A DNA stretch of 54,028 nucleotides from positions 1 to 54,028 of the forward strand of contig PKWL01000111.1 of the NCBI GenBank assembly GCA_003133225.1, in the 5' to 3' direction. The position numbers and the translations under genes are program-made. The notes beneath the pieces are model-generated. The model worked only from the letters and a program-made list of their open reading frames with translations, was not told the origin of the DNA and searched no databases. This DNA comes from Janthinobacterium sp. (GTDB lineage: Bacteria > Pseudomonadota > Gammaproteobacteria > Burkholderiales > Burkholderiaceae_D). Each line of letters starts with the position of its first letter. The first letter of the stretch is position 1. Positions 38,112-47,164 of the stretch are shown here, in pieces.

Positions 38112-39338
38112 TCAGAACAGCTCGATCTTTAGTTCACCGCCGCTATCGCTCTCCGACCGCGCCGAATGGCTGTGTTTCTCTTCCTCAATCAGATAATTGT
38201 TCAATATCAGCTCAAGCCGTTGCGGCAACGGCGCCAAAGCAGCTCCGCCTTGGCTTGCCAGGCCGACCGCATCTTGAAAAATTGCATTACGCTGTCCGAT
38301 GGCGAAACGGATCCGCTCGATGCATTGGCGCACGACATCCTGAAATTGAACTTGGCCAAGGACCTCGGCGATATCTCTGGCCAGGTCTCCATTGTGTTGC
38401 GTTAAAACCGCGAAACGGGTCTTGTTGTACTGGTTGATGTCTTCAAAGTTATCTAGCAACTTTTGGATCGATGAGGCGGCGAGCGAGACTTCGCCCAACT
38501 GCTTCTTAGTTTGCGCGATGGACGATTCCATGCCCTCTTCCACCACAAGGCGCGCGCGCGACAATCCCTGGCTGATGCTAACTGCGACGGCGCTAGAGTT
38601 CGATGCTAGAGCCTGCATTTCGTTGGCCACGACCCGAAACGTGGCACCCGCGCTGCCGGCGCGGCTAGCCTCGATCGCGGCATTGATCGCCAACAGATGC
38701 GACTGCATGCTGATCGCCTGCACCGCATCGACCAGGCCGCCCAGGTCCTTAATTTCCTTTACAACCATCTGTACGCTGTCCAAGTCACGCTCCATCTTGG
38801 CAGGAAGCTGCTCAATGAAGGCGCCGATTTCGACCACATAGGCCACGCTATTGGTAATTTCTTTTCCCAAATCGCCCACTTTCAGGCTGGAGTCGTCGAG
38901 ATAGGCGACCAGCCGCTTGGCAGTATCATAAAGTTGCCGGACCTGCCCGATGATCGCCAGCGCCGCATCTTCAGTGTCGCCAATGACCGCATTTAGCGAA
39001 TTGTCGATTTCCTGATCCAGCCGCAAATGATGGTCGAGAATCGCTGCCGCCGGCTCGAACGTGCGGCTTTGTGGCCACGTTACCGGTCGATGGGGCACCA
39101 GGCTGGCCGCCACCAGAAGCAGCACCGCAGCAAGGAGCACCGCGTCGCCGGGTCGACCAATCAGGCTGTCAATGCCCTGCAGGTAGGAAGCGGGCAGCAG
39201 ACGGCACGTGCCAATTGCGATAAGCGCAGCGGCGATGGCAACTCGGCCCGGGTGGACCTGAGCGACTTTCCGGTACGACGCCAACAACAGGTGCTGCGCC
39301 GACGCCGGGAACGTCATGTCTAAATACGCCATCTTCAT
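38112..39338 (-). CDS. MCP-like membrane receptor with a divergent signalling tip
   Basis: A protein of 408 residues: two hydrophobic helices at about 32-48 and 64-81 separated by a short loop, so almost no periplasmic sensor domain, then a long coiled coil. The tip (AISMQSHLLAINAAIEASRA, then GSAGATFRVVANEMQALA) is recognisable, but the usual GExGxGFAVVA is replaced, so binding to CheA/CheW may be weakened. Near the end is QVQFQDVVRQCIERI, a helix also seen in other MCP-like proteins. Starts in an ATGA overlap with the upstream CheY gene. Confidence 0.85.
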   Translation of the reverse strand: MKMAYLDMTFPASAQHLLLASYRKVAQVHPGRVAIAAALIAIGTCRLLPASYLQGIDSLIGRPGDAVLLAAVLLLVAASLVPHRPVTWPQSRTFEPAAAILDHHLRLDQEIDNSLNAVIGDTEDAALAIIGQVRQLYDTAKRLVAYLDDSSLKVGDLGKEITNSVAYVVEIGAFIEQLPAKMERDLDSVQMVVKEIKDLGGLVDAVQAISMQSHLLAINAAIEASRAGSAGATFRVVANEMQALASNSSAVAVSISQGLSRARLVVEEGMESSIAQTKKQLGEVSLAASSIQKLLDNFEDINQYNKTRFAVLTQHNGDLARDIAEVLGQVQFQDVVRQCIERIRFAIGQRNAIFQDAVGLASQGGAALAPLPQRLELILNNYLIEEEKHSHSARSESDSGGELKIELF

Positions 39339-39709
39339 GCCCCCGGCAATACCTGCTTGATGATCTTGCTCAGGTCAGCGCCGCTCACCGGCTTCAACAG
39401 CCAGCCCGTGGCGCCCAGCTTTTTTGCCTCGTCGCGCTTGGCTTGCTGACTCTCGGTGGTCAAGGCCAGAATCGGGATAAAGCGAAAGCCGCTGAGACTG
39501 CGCGCCTTGCTGATGAATTCGATCCCCCCCATGTTGGGCATGTTGATGTCGGTAATGATCAAATCTGGTTTCGCGCCGCTTTGCAATTTACCAAGCGCGA
39601 TGGCGCCGTCGCTGGCCTCTACCACATTGAATCCGGCGATCTCTAGACTGTTTTTCAAACTCATCAGCATTGTGCTCGAATCATCGACGACCATGATTGT
39701 CTTTGCCAT
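39335..39709 (-). CDS. CheY-like response regulator (second)
   Basis: A single receiver of 124 residues: acidic pair in IMVVDDSST, phosphoacceptor Asp in LIITDINMPNMGG (about residue 53), Lys in WLLKPVSGADL. The glycine in MGG replaces the more usual DG after the acceptor loop. It is encoded between the STAS-like protein and the MCP-like receptor, with a 4-nt overlap into the receptor gene. Probably phosphorylated by CheA. It differs from the CheY at 42624. Confidence 0.88.
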   Translation of the reverse strand: MAKTIMVVDDSSTMLMSLKNSLEIAGFNVVEASDGAIALGKLQSGAKPDLIITDINMPNMGGIEFISKARSLSGFRFIPILALTTESQQAKRDEAKKLGATGWLLKPVSGADLSKIIKQVLPGA

Positions 39710-39724
39710 GATATTTCCCTTTTT

Positions 39725-39961
39725 TTAGATACCAAAGGCTGCGCTCAGCCAGGTCTTTAGATTGTCATCGTGCGGCCAGATGGCGACCGCTATTGGGGCC
39801 GCCATCAACACTTGCAGAACCGCAGCATGAACATGGGTGCATGTGGCAAAATCGGCCTTCCCCTGCGGATGTTTTTGTAACCATTGCAACAGGTCTTCGG
39901 CTTCTTCAACGCTGACCGTCGCCTCAAAGACCGCGACATTTTTTTTGTATGCAATTGCCAT
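39725..39961 (-). CDS. Small STAS-like protein
   Basis: A protein of 78 residues. The arrangement VAVFEATVSVEEAEDLLQWL, then KADFATCTHVHAAVLQVLMA, then PIAVAIWPHDDNLKTWLSAA resembles the strand-helix pattern of STAS domains. However, the serine phosphorylation site typical of anti-anti-sigma factors is not present (TCTHVH in its place). Its start overlaps the cheA stop by one base (TAATG), so it is translationally coupled to CheA. It might link the chemosensory output to a partner-switch; I assign the fold with only moderate confidence. Confidence 0.6.
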   Translation of the reverse strand: MAIAYKKNVAVFEATVSVEEAEDLLQWLQKHPQGKADFATCTHVHAAVLQVLMAAPIAVAIWPHDDNLKTWLSAAFGI

Positions 39962-42627
39962 TACATCAACTCCTTCGGATTTAGCACCATTAGCACCGAA
40001 CCGTCGCCCAGCAGCGCGGAGCCGGCATAGCCCGGCAGACCACCCAGAATGCCGCCCATCGGTTTGAGAATGATGTCGACCACTTCGCGAAAATCGTCGA
40101 CCACGATGCCGACGTGTTCACCTTGCATCCTTATCACCAGCGTGGCGAGCTCGTCTTCATCGTTGGACAGTTGTGGCTGATTGGTCGCGAGCAGTTCATT
40201 TAGCGAGCGCAGCGGCACTATCCTCCCGCGCAGCACCGCGCTCTGGCGGTTTTTAATGGAATGGATCTGCGAGCGCCTTACCCTGACGGTTTCGACCACC
40301 ATGTCCATCGGCACACCAAATATTTGCTGGTCCGATTCAATGATCATCACATTGGTCACCGCCATCGACAGCGGCAACGACAGCCGCAGGCGCGTACCCT
40401 GGCCGGCGACGCTATCGAGCATGACGGTGCCATTGACCTTCTCCACCGCCGCGCGCACCACGTCCATGCCAACCCCGCGGCCGGACAAGTCCGACACCAC
40501 GTCAACCGTCGAGAAGCCTGCGGCAAACACCAGATTGATGGCGTCCTGATCGGTGATACGTTCCAGCGTCGCCTCGTCGATGAGGCCTTTTTCGTACGCC
40601 TTGAGCTTGATGACAGCCGGATCAATGCCTTTGCCGTCGTCGCTGATGTCGATGACGACCCGGTCCGCCTCCTGCGACGCGCGGATCAAGAGCCGCCCGG
40701 CGGCGGGTTTGCCGGCGGCGCGCCGCACTTCCGGCAGTTCAATGCCATGATCCAGACTGTTGCGCACGATGTGGATGAGCGGGTCGGCCAGCGCCTCGAT
40801 GATATTTTTATCGGCCTCCGTTTGTTCTCCCTCTAGCATCAGGCTAACTTCCTTGCCGAGCTTGCGGGAAATATCGCGCACCAGACGGGGAAAGCGCTGG
40901 AACACGAAAGACACTGGCAGCATCCGTACCTGCATGATGGCGTCCTGCATTTCCTCGGCGATGCGATTGATGACGGCGTACTGGATCTTGATTTCGCGCG
41001 CCAGCTCGCGTACGCCGAACACGTCTTCCGCTCTTCCTGCCAGATACGGCAAACCGTTTTTCGCGACCACCATTTCGCCGATCAAATTCATCAAGCGGTC
41101 GATTTTTTCTTGATCGACCTTGAGCGTTTTTGCCCCGGCAATCGCATCTTCGGAACGGCGTTCGAATTTCGGTTCGCTGTCCACGGACGGCGGCGGCTCC
41201 CCGGCCGGTGAAAAATCCGGTTTTGGCGCCGGCTCAAGTGCGCCGCTATTGTGCCGCTCCATGTCTTGACTAAGCCAAGTAAGTAGTGGCGCTGCGCTGG
41301 CCTGCGCCAAGGCCGCGGCCAGCGCGTTTTCCAGCATCGGCAATAACGCCTCTCTGCCCGCGCTACGGTAACAGCCAGTTAGCGTGGCGGCGACCGCCTT
41401 CAATCGCCCTGACAGCCAGAGCACCGGATCTGGCATGCCGAGCACTGCCAACTGCGCTTGGATTACCGCATCGGCGACGGCGCAGGAGACATCCCGGGTG
41501 GCCAACGCATTTTGGCGTGCGGCCAACATCGCTGGCGTCGCCGGATACTCGGCAGCCGCTTCGGCCGCCGCAGCTGCGCCGGGCCAGAGCGGCGCTGCGA
41601 ATGTGCGCAAGGATTCAATCATGGCGCGCAAAGCGGGACGATTATCCGGCTCGCACTCCATGATCAGGAGCAGCCAGCGCAGCGCGGAAGCTTGCCATAG
41701 GCCGGATGAAGACAATTCGAGCATGGAGCGCGCCGCCCGCTCCAGACTGGCCAGATCGCCCGCTTCGAGGTGCGCCAGAGCGACGCCGATGAAATCTTCA
41801 TAGACTGGGCCGCCGTTCTCGTCGCCGACTGGCAATATAAGCATCATTGGCGACAGCGGGAAGATCGTGATCTGCTCCGGGATGTAGCGGAAATGTTCTT
41901 CCAGCGCCGTCCACGGCGCAGTGCTGATCAAGTGAAAACTAAGGACACAGCGATAGGCGTCGAGTTCCAAAAGCGGTGGCCACGCTTCGCTTGCAGCCAC
42001 CGTATGCCATGCCAGCTGCGGTGTCTGACGCGCTTGGAAAAATGGATCCTCGCCTTTGAAAAAACACTCCGTTTCAGGCTTGTAGGTGACCCACAGCAGC
42101 GGCGCTGCGCTGCGCGCCTGCCGGTACCACGCCATGCGTAGCGCCTCCGGCACTTCACATAACGGCAGCAATTCGCCCAAATCTTCATTTTGCGCCGGCT
42201 CAACAGGCGCCGCGTCGGGCCCGTCTCCGTCACCAGACGTTGGGATCAAGTGCCGCAGCGCTTGAGCTAATTTTGCCGAGGCGATGGCATGCGCCGCGCC
42301 GTCACTGCTGCTGCCATCGGCTTCAATTTCATCGAGCAGCATGCTGACAAAATCCATAGCTTCAAGCAAGCGGTCGGCCAGTACCTGGCTGTACGCTAGA
42401 TCTCCGTCGCGCACGACGACCATCAGGTCTTCCGCCGCATGCAGCACGCGCGACAATTCCGGAAAGTCGAATAGCCCGCAGTTGCCCTTCAATGTGTGCA
42501 CCAGTCGAAATAATTCGCTCATCAGTGCTGCGTCGTCGGGGACATTTTCAAGTTGCATCAGCTTTTCGCTGATGCCCTGCAGAAAGTCGCGTGCCTCGGA
42601 CAAAAATTGCTGGAGTATCGGCGTCAT
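39961..42627 (-). CDS. cheA: CheA histidine kinase
   Basis: A protein of 888 residues. N-terminal Hpt domain with the phosphoacceptor in LVHTLKGNCGLF (His44); a long, unusual middle region (about 150-480) with little resemblance to the standard P2; a P3 dimerisation helix (KIDRLMNLIGEMVVAKNGL). An intact HATPase_c follows (HIVRNSLDHGIELPE, DDGKGIDP, GRGVGMDVVR), then the C-terminal CheW-like P5. No receiver domain. Start 42627 has GGGGAGA upstream and overlaps the cheY stop (ATGA). It is probably the hub of the chemosensory array. Confidence 0.95.
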   Translation of the reverse strand: MTPILQQFLSEARDFLQGISEKLMQLENVPDDAALMSELFRLVHTLKGNCGLFDFPELSRVLHAAEDLMVVVRDGDLAYSQVLADRLLEAMDFVSMLLDEIEADGSSSDGAAHAIASAKLAQALRHLIPTSGDGDGPDAAPVEPAQNEDLGELLPLCEVPEALRMAWYRQARSAAPLLWVTYKPETECFFKGEDPFFQARQTPQLAWHTVAASEAWPPLLELDAYRCVLSFHLISTAPWTALEEHFRYIPEQITIFPLSPMMLILPVGDENGGPVYEDFIGVALAHLEAGDLASLERAARSMLELSSSGLWQASALRWLLLIMECEPDNRPALRAMIESLRTFAAPLWPGAAAAAEAAAEYPATPAMLAARQNALATRDVSCAVADAVIQAQLAVLGMPDPVLWLSGRLKAVAATLTGCYRSAGREALLPMLENALAAALAQASAAPLLTWLSQDMERHNSGALEPAPKPDFSPAGEPPPSVDSEPKFERRSEDAIAGAKTLKVDQEKIDRLMNLIGEMVVAKNGLPYLAGRAEDVFGVRELAREIKIQYAVINRIAEEMQDAIMQVRMLPVSFVFQRFPRLVRDISRKLGKEVSLMLEGEQTEADKNIIEALADPLIHIVRNSLDHGIELPEVRRAAGKPAAGRLLIRASQEADRVVIDISDDGKGIDPAVIKLKAYEKGLIDEATLERITDQDAINLVFAAGFSTVDVVSDLSGRGVGMDVVRAAVEKVNGTVMLDSVAGQGTRLRLSLPLSMAVTNVMIIESDQQIFGVPMDMVVETVRVRRSQIHSIKNRQSAVLRGRIVPLRSLNELLATNQPQLSNDEDELATLVIRMQGEHVGIVVDDFREVVDIILKPMGGILGGLPGYAGSALLGDGSVLMVLNPKELM

Positions 42628-42998
42628 GCGCAAGTCTCCCCAAGCAAAACGCGAACATGATTTAGAAGATTGTCCGGTCGCGTCGGCTTAATGAGGTAGA
42701 GATTGGCGCCCGCTTGATAAGCCTTGGCTTGATCACTGGTTTTCGCCTCGGTGGAGACCATGATGGCTGGCGCCTGCAATAGGGTGGCGTGACTGCGTAA
42801 TTCCCTGATGAAGGAATAACCGTCAAGGATAGGCATGTTGACGTCGACCAGATAAAGGTCGTAAGCCTGATTGAGCGCCTTTTCCAGTGCTTCGACGCCA
42901 TTGACCGCTTCGTCCACGGCATAGCCGGCCGCCTCCAGGATACTGCGGTGGTACATGCGCACGGTCGCGGCGTCATCGACGATCAAGATATGCTTCAT
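42624..42998 (-). CDS. CheY-like response regulator (first)
   Basis: A receiver of 124 residues: acidic pair in HILIVDDAATV, phosphoacceptor Asp in LYLVDVNMPILDG, Lys in LYLIKPTRPDN. Start 42998 follows GGGAGGAAAA and overlaps the cheR stop by 4 nt, while its own stop overlaps cheA. It is therefore locked between CheR and CheA in translation. Probably the direct phosphate acceptor from CheA. Confidence 0.9.
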   Translation of the reverse strand: MKHILIVDDAATVRMYHRSILEAAGYAVDEAVNGVEALEKALNQAYDLYLVDVNMPILDGYSFIRELRSHATLLQAPAIMVSTEAKTSDQAKAYQAGANLYLIKPTRPDNLLNHVRVLLGETCA

Positions 42999-43837
42999 TT
43001 TTCCTCCCATGGTTTTTGATAAACGATCGCCTCTGGGAACTTGCGCACCTTGTAGAGGGAGGAAATGCGGCTCATCGATTCCGAATGCCCGAGACAAATG
43101 AAGCCGCCCGGATGCAGGGCGTCAAAAAAAGTTTCCACTGCCTGCTTGCGGGACAGATCGTCGAAGTAGATCAACAGGTTGCGGCAGAAAATGACATCGA
43201 AATCCCGATACGCGCGCACGTCCGCCGGCTCCATCAGATTGACGCGCGTGAATTCGACTGCGTCCCGCAATTCCGGGCCGAGCTGGTAGCCCTGCTCCGT
43301 CCGGGAAAAATATTTCTGCATATAAGCCCTGGGGACGTTCTTCACCGAACGCGCGGAATATAGCCCGGCCCGGGCCTGCGCCAGGATTTTTGTGTCGATA
43401 TCGGAGGAGATGATCTCCACGTCCCAGTTGTTAATACCAGCCCAACGTTCCAGAAGACACATGGCGACCGAGTAGGGTTCTTCACCGGATGACGAAGGAA
43501 TAATCCAGATTCGGATCGGGCTGTCATCTGTCTTGCGGGCAACGATTTCTGGCAGGATCGAATTGACCAGACAGTCAAACTGGTACTCTTCCCGAAAAAA
43601 ATAGGTTTCATTGATCGTCATCAGGTTAACTAGCGCCTGCAATTCTGCGCCCGATGCCTGAAAGCGCAGCATGGTGAAATAGCTGCGGAAATTTTCGTTA
43701 CCGGTGCTCTCGATCCGCTCAACCAGGCGCTTGTCAACGAAATAGCGTTTGGAATCTTCGAATTGAATGCCTGTCTTGCGGTAGAAATACTCCTGGAATT
43801 TCTGGAAGTCGTCTTCGCGGATGGTGATTTTCGCCAT
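42995..43837 (-). CDS. cheR: CheR receptor methyltransferase
   Basis: Methylates receptor glutamates with S-adenosylmethionine. A protein of 280 residues: N-terminal helical CheR_N (FQKFQEYFYRKTGIQFEDSK), MTINETYFFRE, then the SAM-binding domain with IPSSSGEEPYSVAM and a VIFCRNLLIYFD motif. No TPR tail. Start 43837 (MAKITIRED) lies 7 nt after the HEAT gene. It provides adaptation for the array together with CheB. Confidence 0.95.
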   Translation of the reverse strand: MAKITIREDDFQKFQEYFYRKTGIQFEDSKRYFVDKRLVERIESTGNENFRSYFTMLRFQASGAELQALVNLMTINETYFFREEYQFDCLVNSILPEIVARKTDDSPIRIWIIPSSSGEEPYSVAMCLLERWAGINNWDVEIISSDIDTKILAQARAGLYSARSVKNVPRAYMQKYFSRTEQGYQLGPELRDAVEFTRVNLMEPADVRAYRDFDVIFCRNLLIYFDDLSRKQAVETFFDALHPGGFICLGHSESMSRISSLYKVRKFPEAIVYQKPWEEK

Positions 43838-43844
43838 TTGCAGT

Positions 43845-44468
43845 TTAGCCCTTGGCGATGCGCTGTAGCGCCAGATCGGCGGCAAACTGGATGTAAGGCT
43901 CGACGCCAAAACGCTGTTTCAGACGAATTAATGCATCTTGCGCGGCCTTTGACCCGACTTCGCCCAGCAAATCGACGGCAGTCCCGCAGACGTTGACCAT
44001 TGGGTCGTGATCGATGACTTCGATCAACCAGTCTTCCACCATCGGATGACGCAAGGATTCAAGAATATTCACAGCCATGATGCGTACATCCGGATCGTCA
44101 TCGCTTAGCAAACCGCCCATGATGGGCGCCACTTCATCCGGCAGCGCCTTCATTGCCTCGATCGCCTCATTGCGCATTTGCGCTTCTTCACTACGCAGGC
44201 AATCGACCAGGCCGGCCACGGCGATCGCGCCGCCAAGTCGTGTCAAGCTGGTCAGGATGATTTCTCGCACCGACCTATCTTGCTCACATTGGAGCTGCGC
44301 CACCAGCGCCGCCGTCGCGTCCCGATAAGGCAACAGATCGCGCGCAGCCCAACGCCGCGCCGCCGGATCGGCGTCGGTCAATTGAGCGAGCAACCCGGCA
44401 TAATCGCGCTCTTGTCCGCGCTCGTCGTCGCTGATGATACGAGGCATTTTTTTTGTGATAAAGACCAT
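43845..44468 (-). CDS. HEAT-repeat protein of the chemosensory operon
   Basis: A soluble protein of 207 residues made of about five HEAT/PBS-lyase-like helical repeats: RRWAARDLLPYRDATAALVA, REIILTSLTRLGG, MRNEAIEAMKALPDEVAPIM, VRIMAVNILESLRHP and so on. Such repeats usually bind other proteins. It lies between cheB and cheR, 13 nt and 7 nt from them, so it probably helps target the adaptation enzymes. AAGGAAGCAGA before the ATG supports the start. Enzymatic activity is not indicated. Confidence 0.85.
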   Translation of the reverse strand: MVFITKKMPRIISDDERGQERDYAGLLAQLTDADPAARRWAARDLLPYRDATAALVAQLQCEQDRSVREIILTSLTRLGGAIAVAGLVDCLRSEEAQMRNEAIEAMKALPDEVAPIMGGLLSDDDPDVRIMAVNILESLRHPMVEDWLIEVIDHDPMVNVCGTAVDLLGEVGSKAAQDALIRLKQRFGVEPYIQFAADLALQRIAKG

Positions 44469-44481
44469 TCTGCTTCCTTTG

Positions 44482-45555
44482 TCAACACTCGATCCAGGAA
44501 TTTATCTGGAGCGCAATTTTTTCGGCGTGTAAGGTCACGGATGCGCCGCCCCGCTTGATCAGCTCGGCCGGCATGCCAAACACGACTGCGGACTCTTCGG
44601 ACTCGGCAATCGTGCGGCCTCCTCTTTTCCTGATCTCGGCAAAGGCATCGGCGCCGTCGCATCCCATACCGGTTAGCATGACGGCCAGCACATGCGCCGC
44701 ATCGTAATGTTCGAGCACGGAGCGCCCGAGCACCTCCACCGACGGGTGCCACAGGAATCCCGGATTTTCCGGCTTCACGATCACGCTTGGCTTGCCGTCG
44801 CGCCGCACCACCTGCATGTCGGCGCCGCCCTTGGCAATGTAAATCGTACCCGGCTCCAAAATCATGGGGCGACTCGCCTCCACCACTTGCATGGCGCATA
44901 AGCCATTCATGCGCTGCGCAAACGTCAGCGTAAAGCTGGCCGGCATGTGCTGGGCCACCAGCACCGGCCATGGAAAATTGGCCGGCAAGCTTGGCAAAAT
45001 AAGTTCGAGCGTGCGTGGCCCGCCAGTCGAGACGCCGATCACCACTACCCCATTTCTACCCGCACTGCGACGCAAGACAGGCGGGCGCGGCGCCGCGATG
45101 GCCGCGACCGGCAAGATGCGGGGCTCGACTTGGCGCGGCGCCGCCTTTCGTGCCGGCTTCATACGCACCTTGGACGCCATGCGCACTTTACTTACAATTG
45201 ATGCGCCGATGGCGTCGAGCGACAGCGAAATTGTGCCGCCCGGTTTCACCACATAATCGATCGCCCCCAGATTTAAGGCCTCGAAGGTGGCCAAGGCGCC
45301 CTTCTCGGTCAGTGACGAAATCATCACGACCGGGACCGGACGTTCGGCCATCATCATGGACAAGGCCGTTAAGCCATCCATCTCCGGCATGTTGATGTCG
45401 AGCGTGATCACGTCGGGCTGGAAAGCGCAGTTCTCCTCTAGAGCTTCCCGCCCGTTACGCGCCAATCGGATTTCAAAGTCGGCTTCGGCTTCGAATATTG
45501 CCGACAGTTGTCGGCGCATCAGTGCTGAGTCGTCGACAATTAGCAGTTTGATCAT
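44482..45555 (-). CDS. cheB: CheB methylesterase/deamidase
   Basis: Removes methyl groups from receptors and is activated by phosphorylation. A protein of 357 residues: receiver domain with the acceptor in VITLDINMPEMDG, a linker rich in Arg/Pro (about 135-175), then the esterase domain with catalytic Ser in VIGVSTGGPRT, His in LVAQHMPASF and Asp in LTGMGCDGADAF. The start (MIKLLIVDD) lies 16 nt after the triple-CheW gene, with no strong ribosome binding site, so translation may depend on coupling. Confidence 0.95.
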   Translation of the reverse strand: MIKLLIVDDSALMRRQLSAIFEAEADFEIRLARNGREALEENCAFQPDVITLDINMPEMDGLTALSMMMAERPVPVVMISSLTEKGALATFEALNLGAIDYVVKPGGTISLSLDAIGASIVSKVRMASKVRMKPARKAAPRQVEPRILPVAAIAAPRPPVLRRSAGRNGVVVIGVSTGGPRTLELILPSLPANFPWPVLVAQHMPASFTLTFAQRMNGLCAMQVVEASRPMILEPGTIYIAKGGADMQVVRRDGKPSVIVKPENPGFLWHPSVEVLGRSVLEHYDAAHVLAVMLTGMGCDGADAFAEIRKRGGRTIAESEESAVVFGMPAELIKRGGASVTLHAEKIALQINSWIEC

Positions 45556-45571
45556 GGTGCGAGCGCCATCG

Positions 45572-47134
45572 TCATTTCGGCGCCAGTTGTGCAAGTGCCT
45601 CGAGCTCTCGTTTTTCGACCAAGTGACATGGGTCGATTAGTTGCACCATGCGCTTCTCTTTTTCCAGATTGGCCATGCGCGCCAGGAGTGCGGACTGTTC
45701 GCCAGACAGAAGCGGAGCCGGTTCAATGGTCGACTTATGGACCTTGAGTACTTCCACAACCGAATCAACGATGAAGCCGGTGCGCATGCCCTCGATCAAA
45801 AACACCATGATGCGCTGGCGGTCGCTGCGCTCCACTTGTTCTAAACCCAAACGACGGCGCAAGTCCATCACCGGCAGCACGGCGCCGCGCAGATTGATCA
45901 CACCCTCGACAAACGGCGGAGCCTTGGGAACATGCGTTAGCTGCTCCGGTACGCGCACGATTTCCTGGACGGCGTCGATCGGCACGCCGAACTCTTCTTT
46001 GCCGAGGCGGAATACGACGACCTGTTCTTCATCATCATTGGTGCCGTCATCCGCATCCTTTGCTGCGTCCCGCTCTCGCTGGTTATTCATGGTATTGGCC
46101 GTCGTCAATGCTTCCTTGATTGCGGAATGGCGGAACATGTTAGCCACCGACAAAATGGAGACCAAACGCTTGCCGCCGTCGAGCCGGCATATCTGCTCGA
46201 TATCGGATAGATCCCTGGCCAGCAAGCTCGGCACGGCATCGACATCGCAGCGGGCGACGCGCAGCACTTCATTGACGCTATCCATCACGACGCCCACAGA
46301 TGCCGTCCCGAGGGATACCACCACAATGCGGCTATTCTCATCGGCGTCCCTTGTCGGCAAGCCGAACATGCGCCGCAACGACACCAGCGGTAGCAGCCGG
46401 TTGCGCAAGGTCATGACGCCCAGCACATGCGACTCCGAATGCGGCATGTGCACGATCAGATCGGGCACCTGCACTATTTCCTGCACATCGTCGATGCTGA
46501 TCGCGTATTCCTGGTGCTCCACCTCGAAGCTCACCAGTTGCAATTCGTCGCTGACTGGCTCTTGTTCCATTGCCGTGTGTTGCGCCGTTTCCAGCGCAGC
46601 GCCGGCATTGCCGCGCGATGTTGCAGCGACATCGGCAAATTCGCTGGCGATCAACTTGCCAAAATCTAGAACCATGATCATCGCGTGGCCGCCGACATCC
46701 TTGATCAGGCCGGACACCAGTTCGCTATTGACGGTGGCACTGATGGCGCCGGTATCTTCAATCTGCCGGGAATCAACGCCAAGGACGCTGACGACGCGAT
46801 CGACCACGAAGCCGAGCGGCTGCCCCTGGTCAATCACGACGGCGCGCGTGGCATCGTCGTTGGCGCGCTCTTCGAAACCAAAGATGCGGCGCAGGCTGAT
46901 AATCGGCAATACCTTGCCGCGCAGGTTCGCCAGTCCGTCCAGGGTACGCGGTGCCAGCGGTACTTTGACGACTTCCGGCACGCGGATAATTTCCTGAACC
47001 GGCGCCATGTCTACCGCAAATACTTCATCGCCTACGATAAAGGTCACAAACTGGCGCGCGTCCGAATCTGATTTCTCCCGTGCAGCATCGGTTTCACGCG
47101 AGTCCTGTCTTTGCTCCAGCGTTTCAGTTGTCAT
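45572..47134 (-). CDS. Adaptor with three tandem CheW domains
   Basis: A protein of 520 residues. CheW domain 1 at about 27-165 (RQFVTFIVGDEVFAVDMAPV, NLRGKVLPIISLRR), domain 2 at about 197-337 (LVSFEVEHQEYAISIDDVQE, TLRNRLLPLVSLRR), domain 3 at about 370-505 (VVVFRLGKEEFGVPIDAVQE, NLRGAVLPVMDLRR). Linkers are acidic and flexible. Each domain keeps the receptor/CheA-binding loop (L/R)R(G/N). Domain 2 has TLRN for NLRG. There is no separate single-domain CheW in the operon, so this is the only visible adaptor. AGGAG precedes the start. Confidence 0.92.
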   Translation of the reverse strand: MTTETLEQRQDSRETDAAREKSDSDARQFVTFIVGDEVFAVDMAPVQEIIRVPEVVKVPLAPRTLDGLANLRGKVLPIISLRRIFGFEERANDDATRAVVIDQGQPLGFVVDRVVSVLGVDSRQIEDTGAISATVNSELVSGLIKDVGGHAMIMVLDFGKLIASEFADVAATSRGNAGAALETAQHTAMEQEPVSDELQLVSFEVEHQEYAISIDDVQEIVQVPDLIVHMPHSESHVLGVMTLRNRLLPLVSLRRMFGLPTRDADENSRIVVVSLGTASVGVVMDSVNEVLRVARCDVDAVPSLLARDLSDIEQICRLDGGKRLVSILSVANMFRHSAIKEALTTANTMNNQRERDAAKDADDGTNDDEEQVVVFRLGKEEFGVPIDAVQEIVRVPEQLTHVPKAPPFVEGVINLRGAVLPVMDLRRRLGLEQVERSDRQRIMVFLIEGMRTGFIVDSVVEVLKVHKSTIEPAPLLSGEQSALLARMANLEKEKRMVQLIDPCHLVEKRELEALAQLAPK

Positions 47135-47164
47135 TACATTCTCCTAACGGCGGGGGCGAGAAAA

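Noticed and set aside
42628..42633. TTG start two codons upstream for CheA
   Set aside because: The ATG at 42627 has GGGGAGA at good spacing and overlaps the cheY stop as ATGA.
45648..46997. A 449-codon plus-strand frame opposite the triple CheW gene
   Set aside because: Serine/arginine-rich antisense shadow without recognisable protein features.
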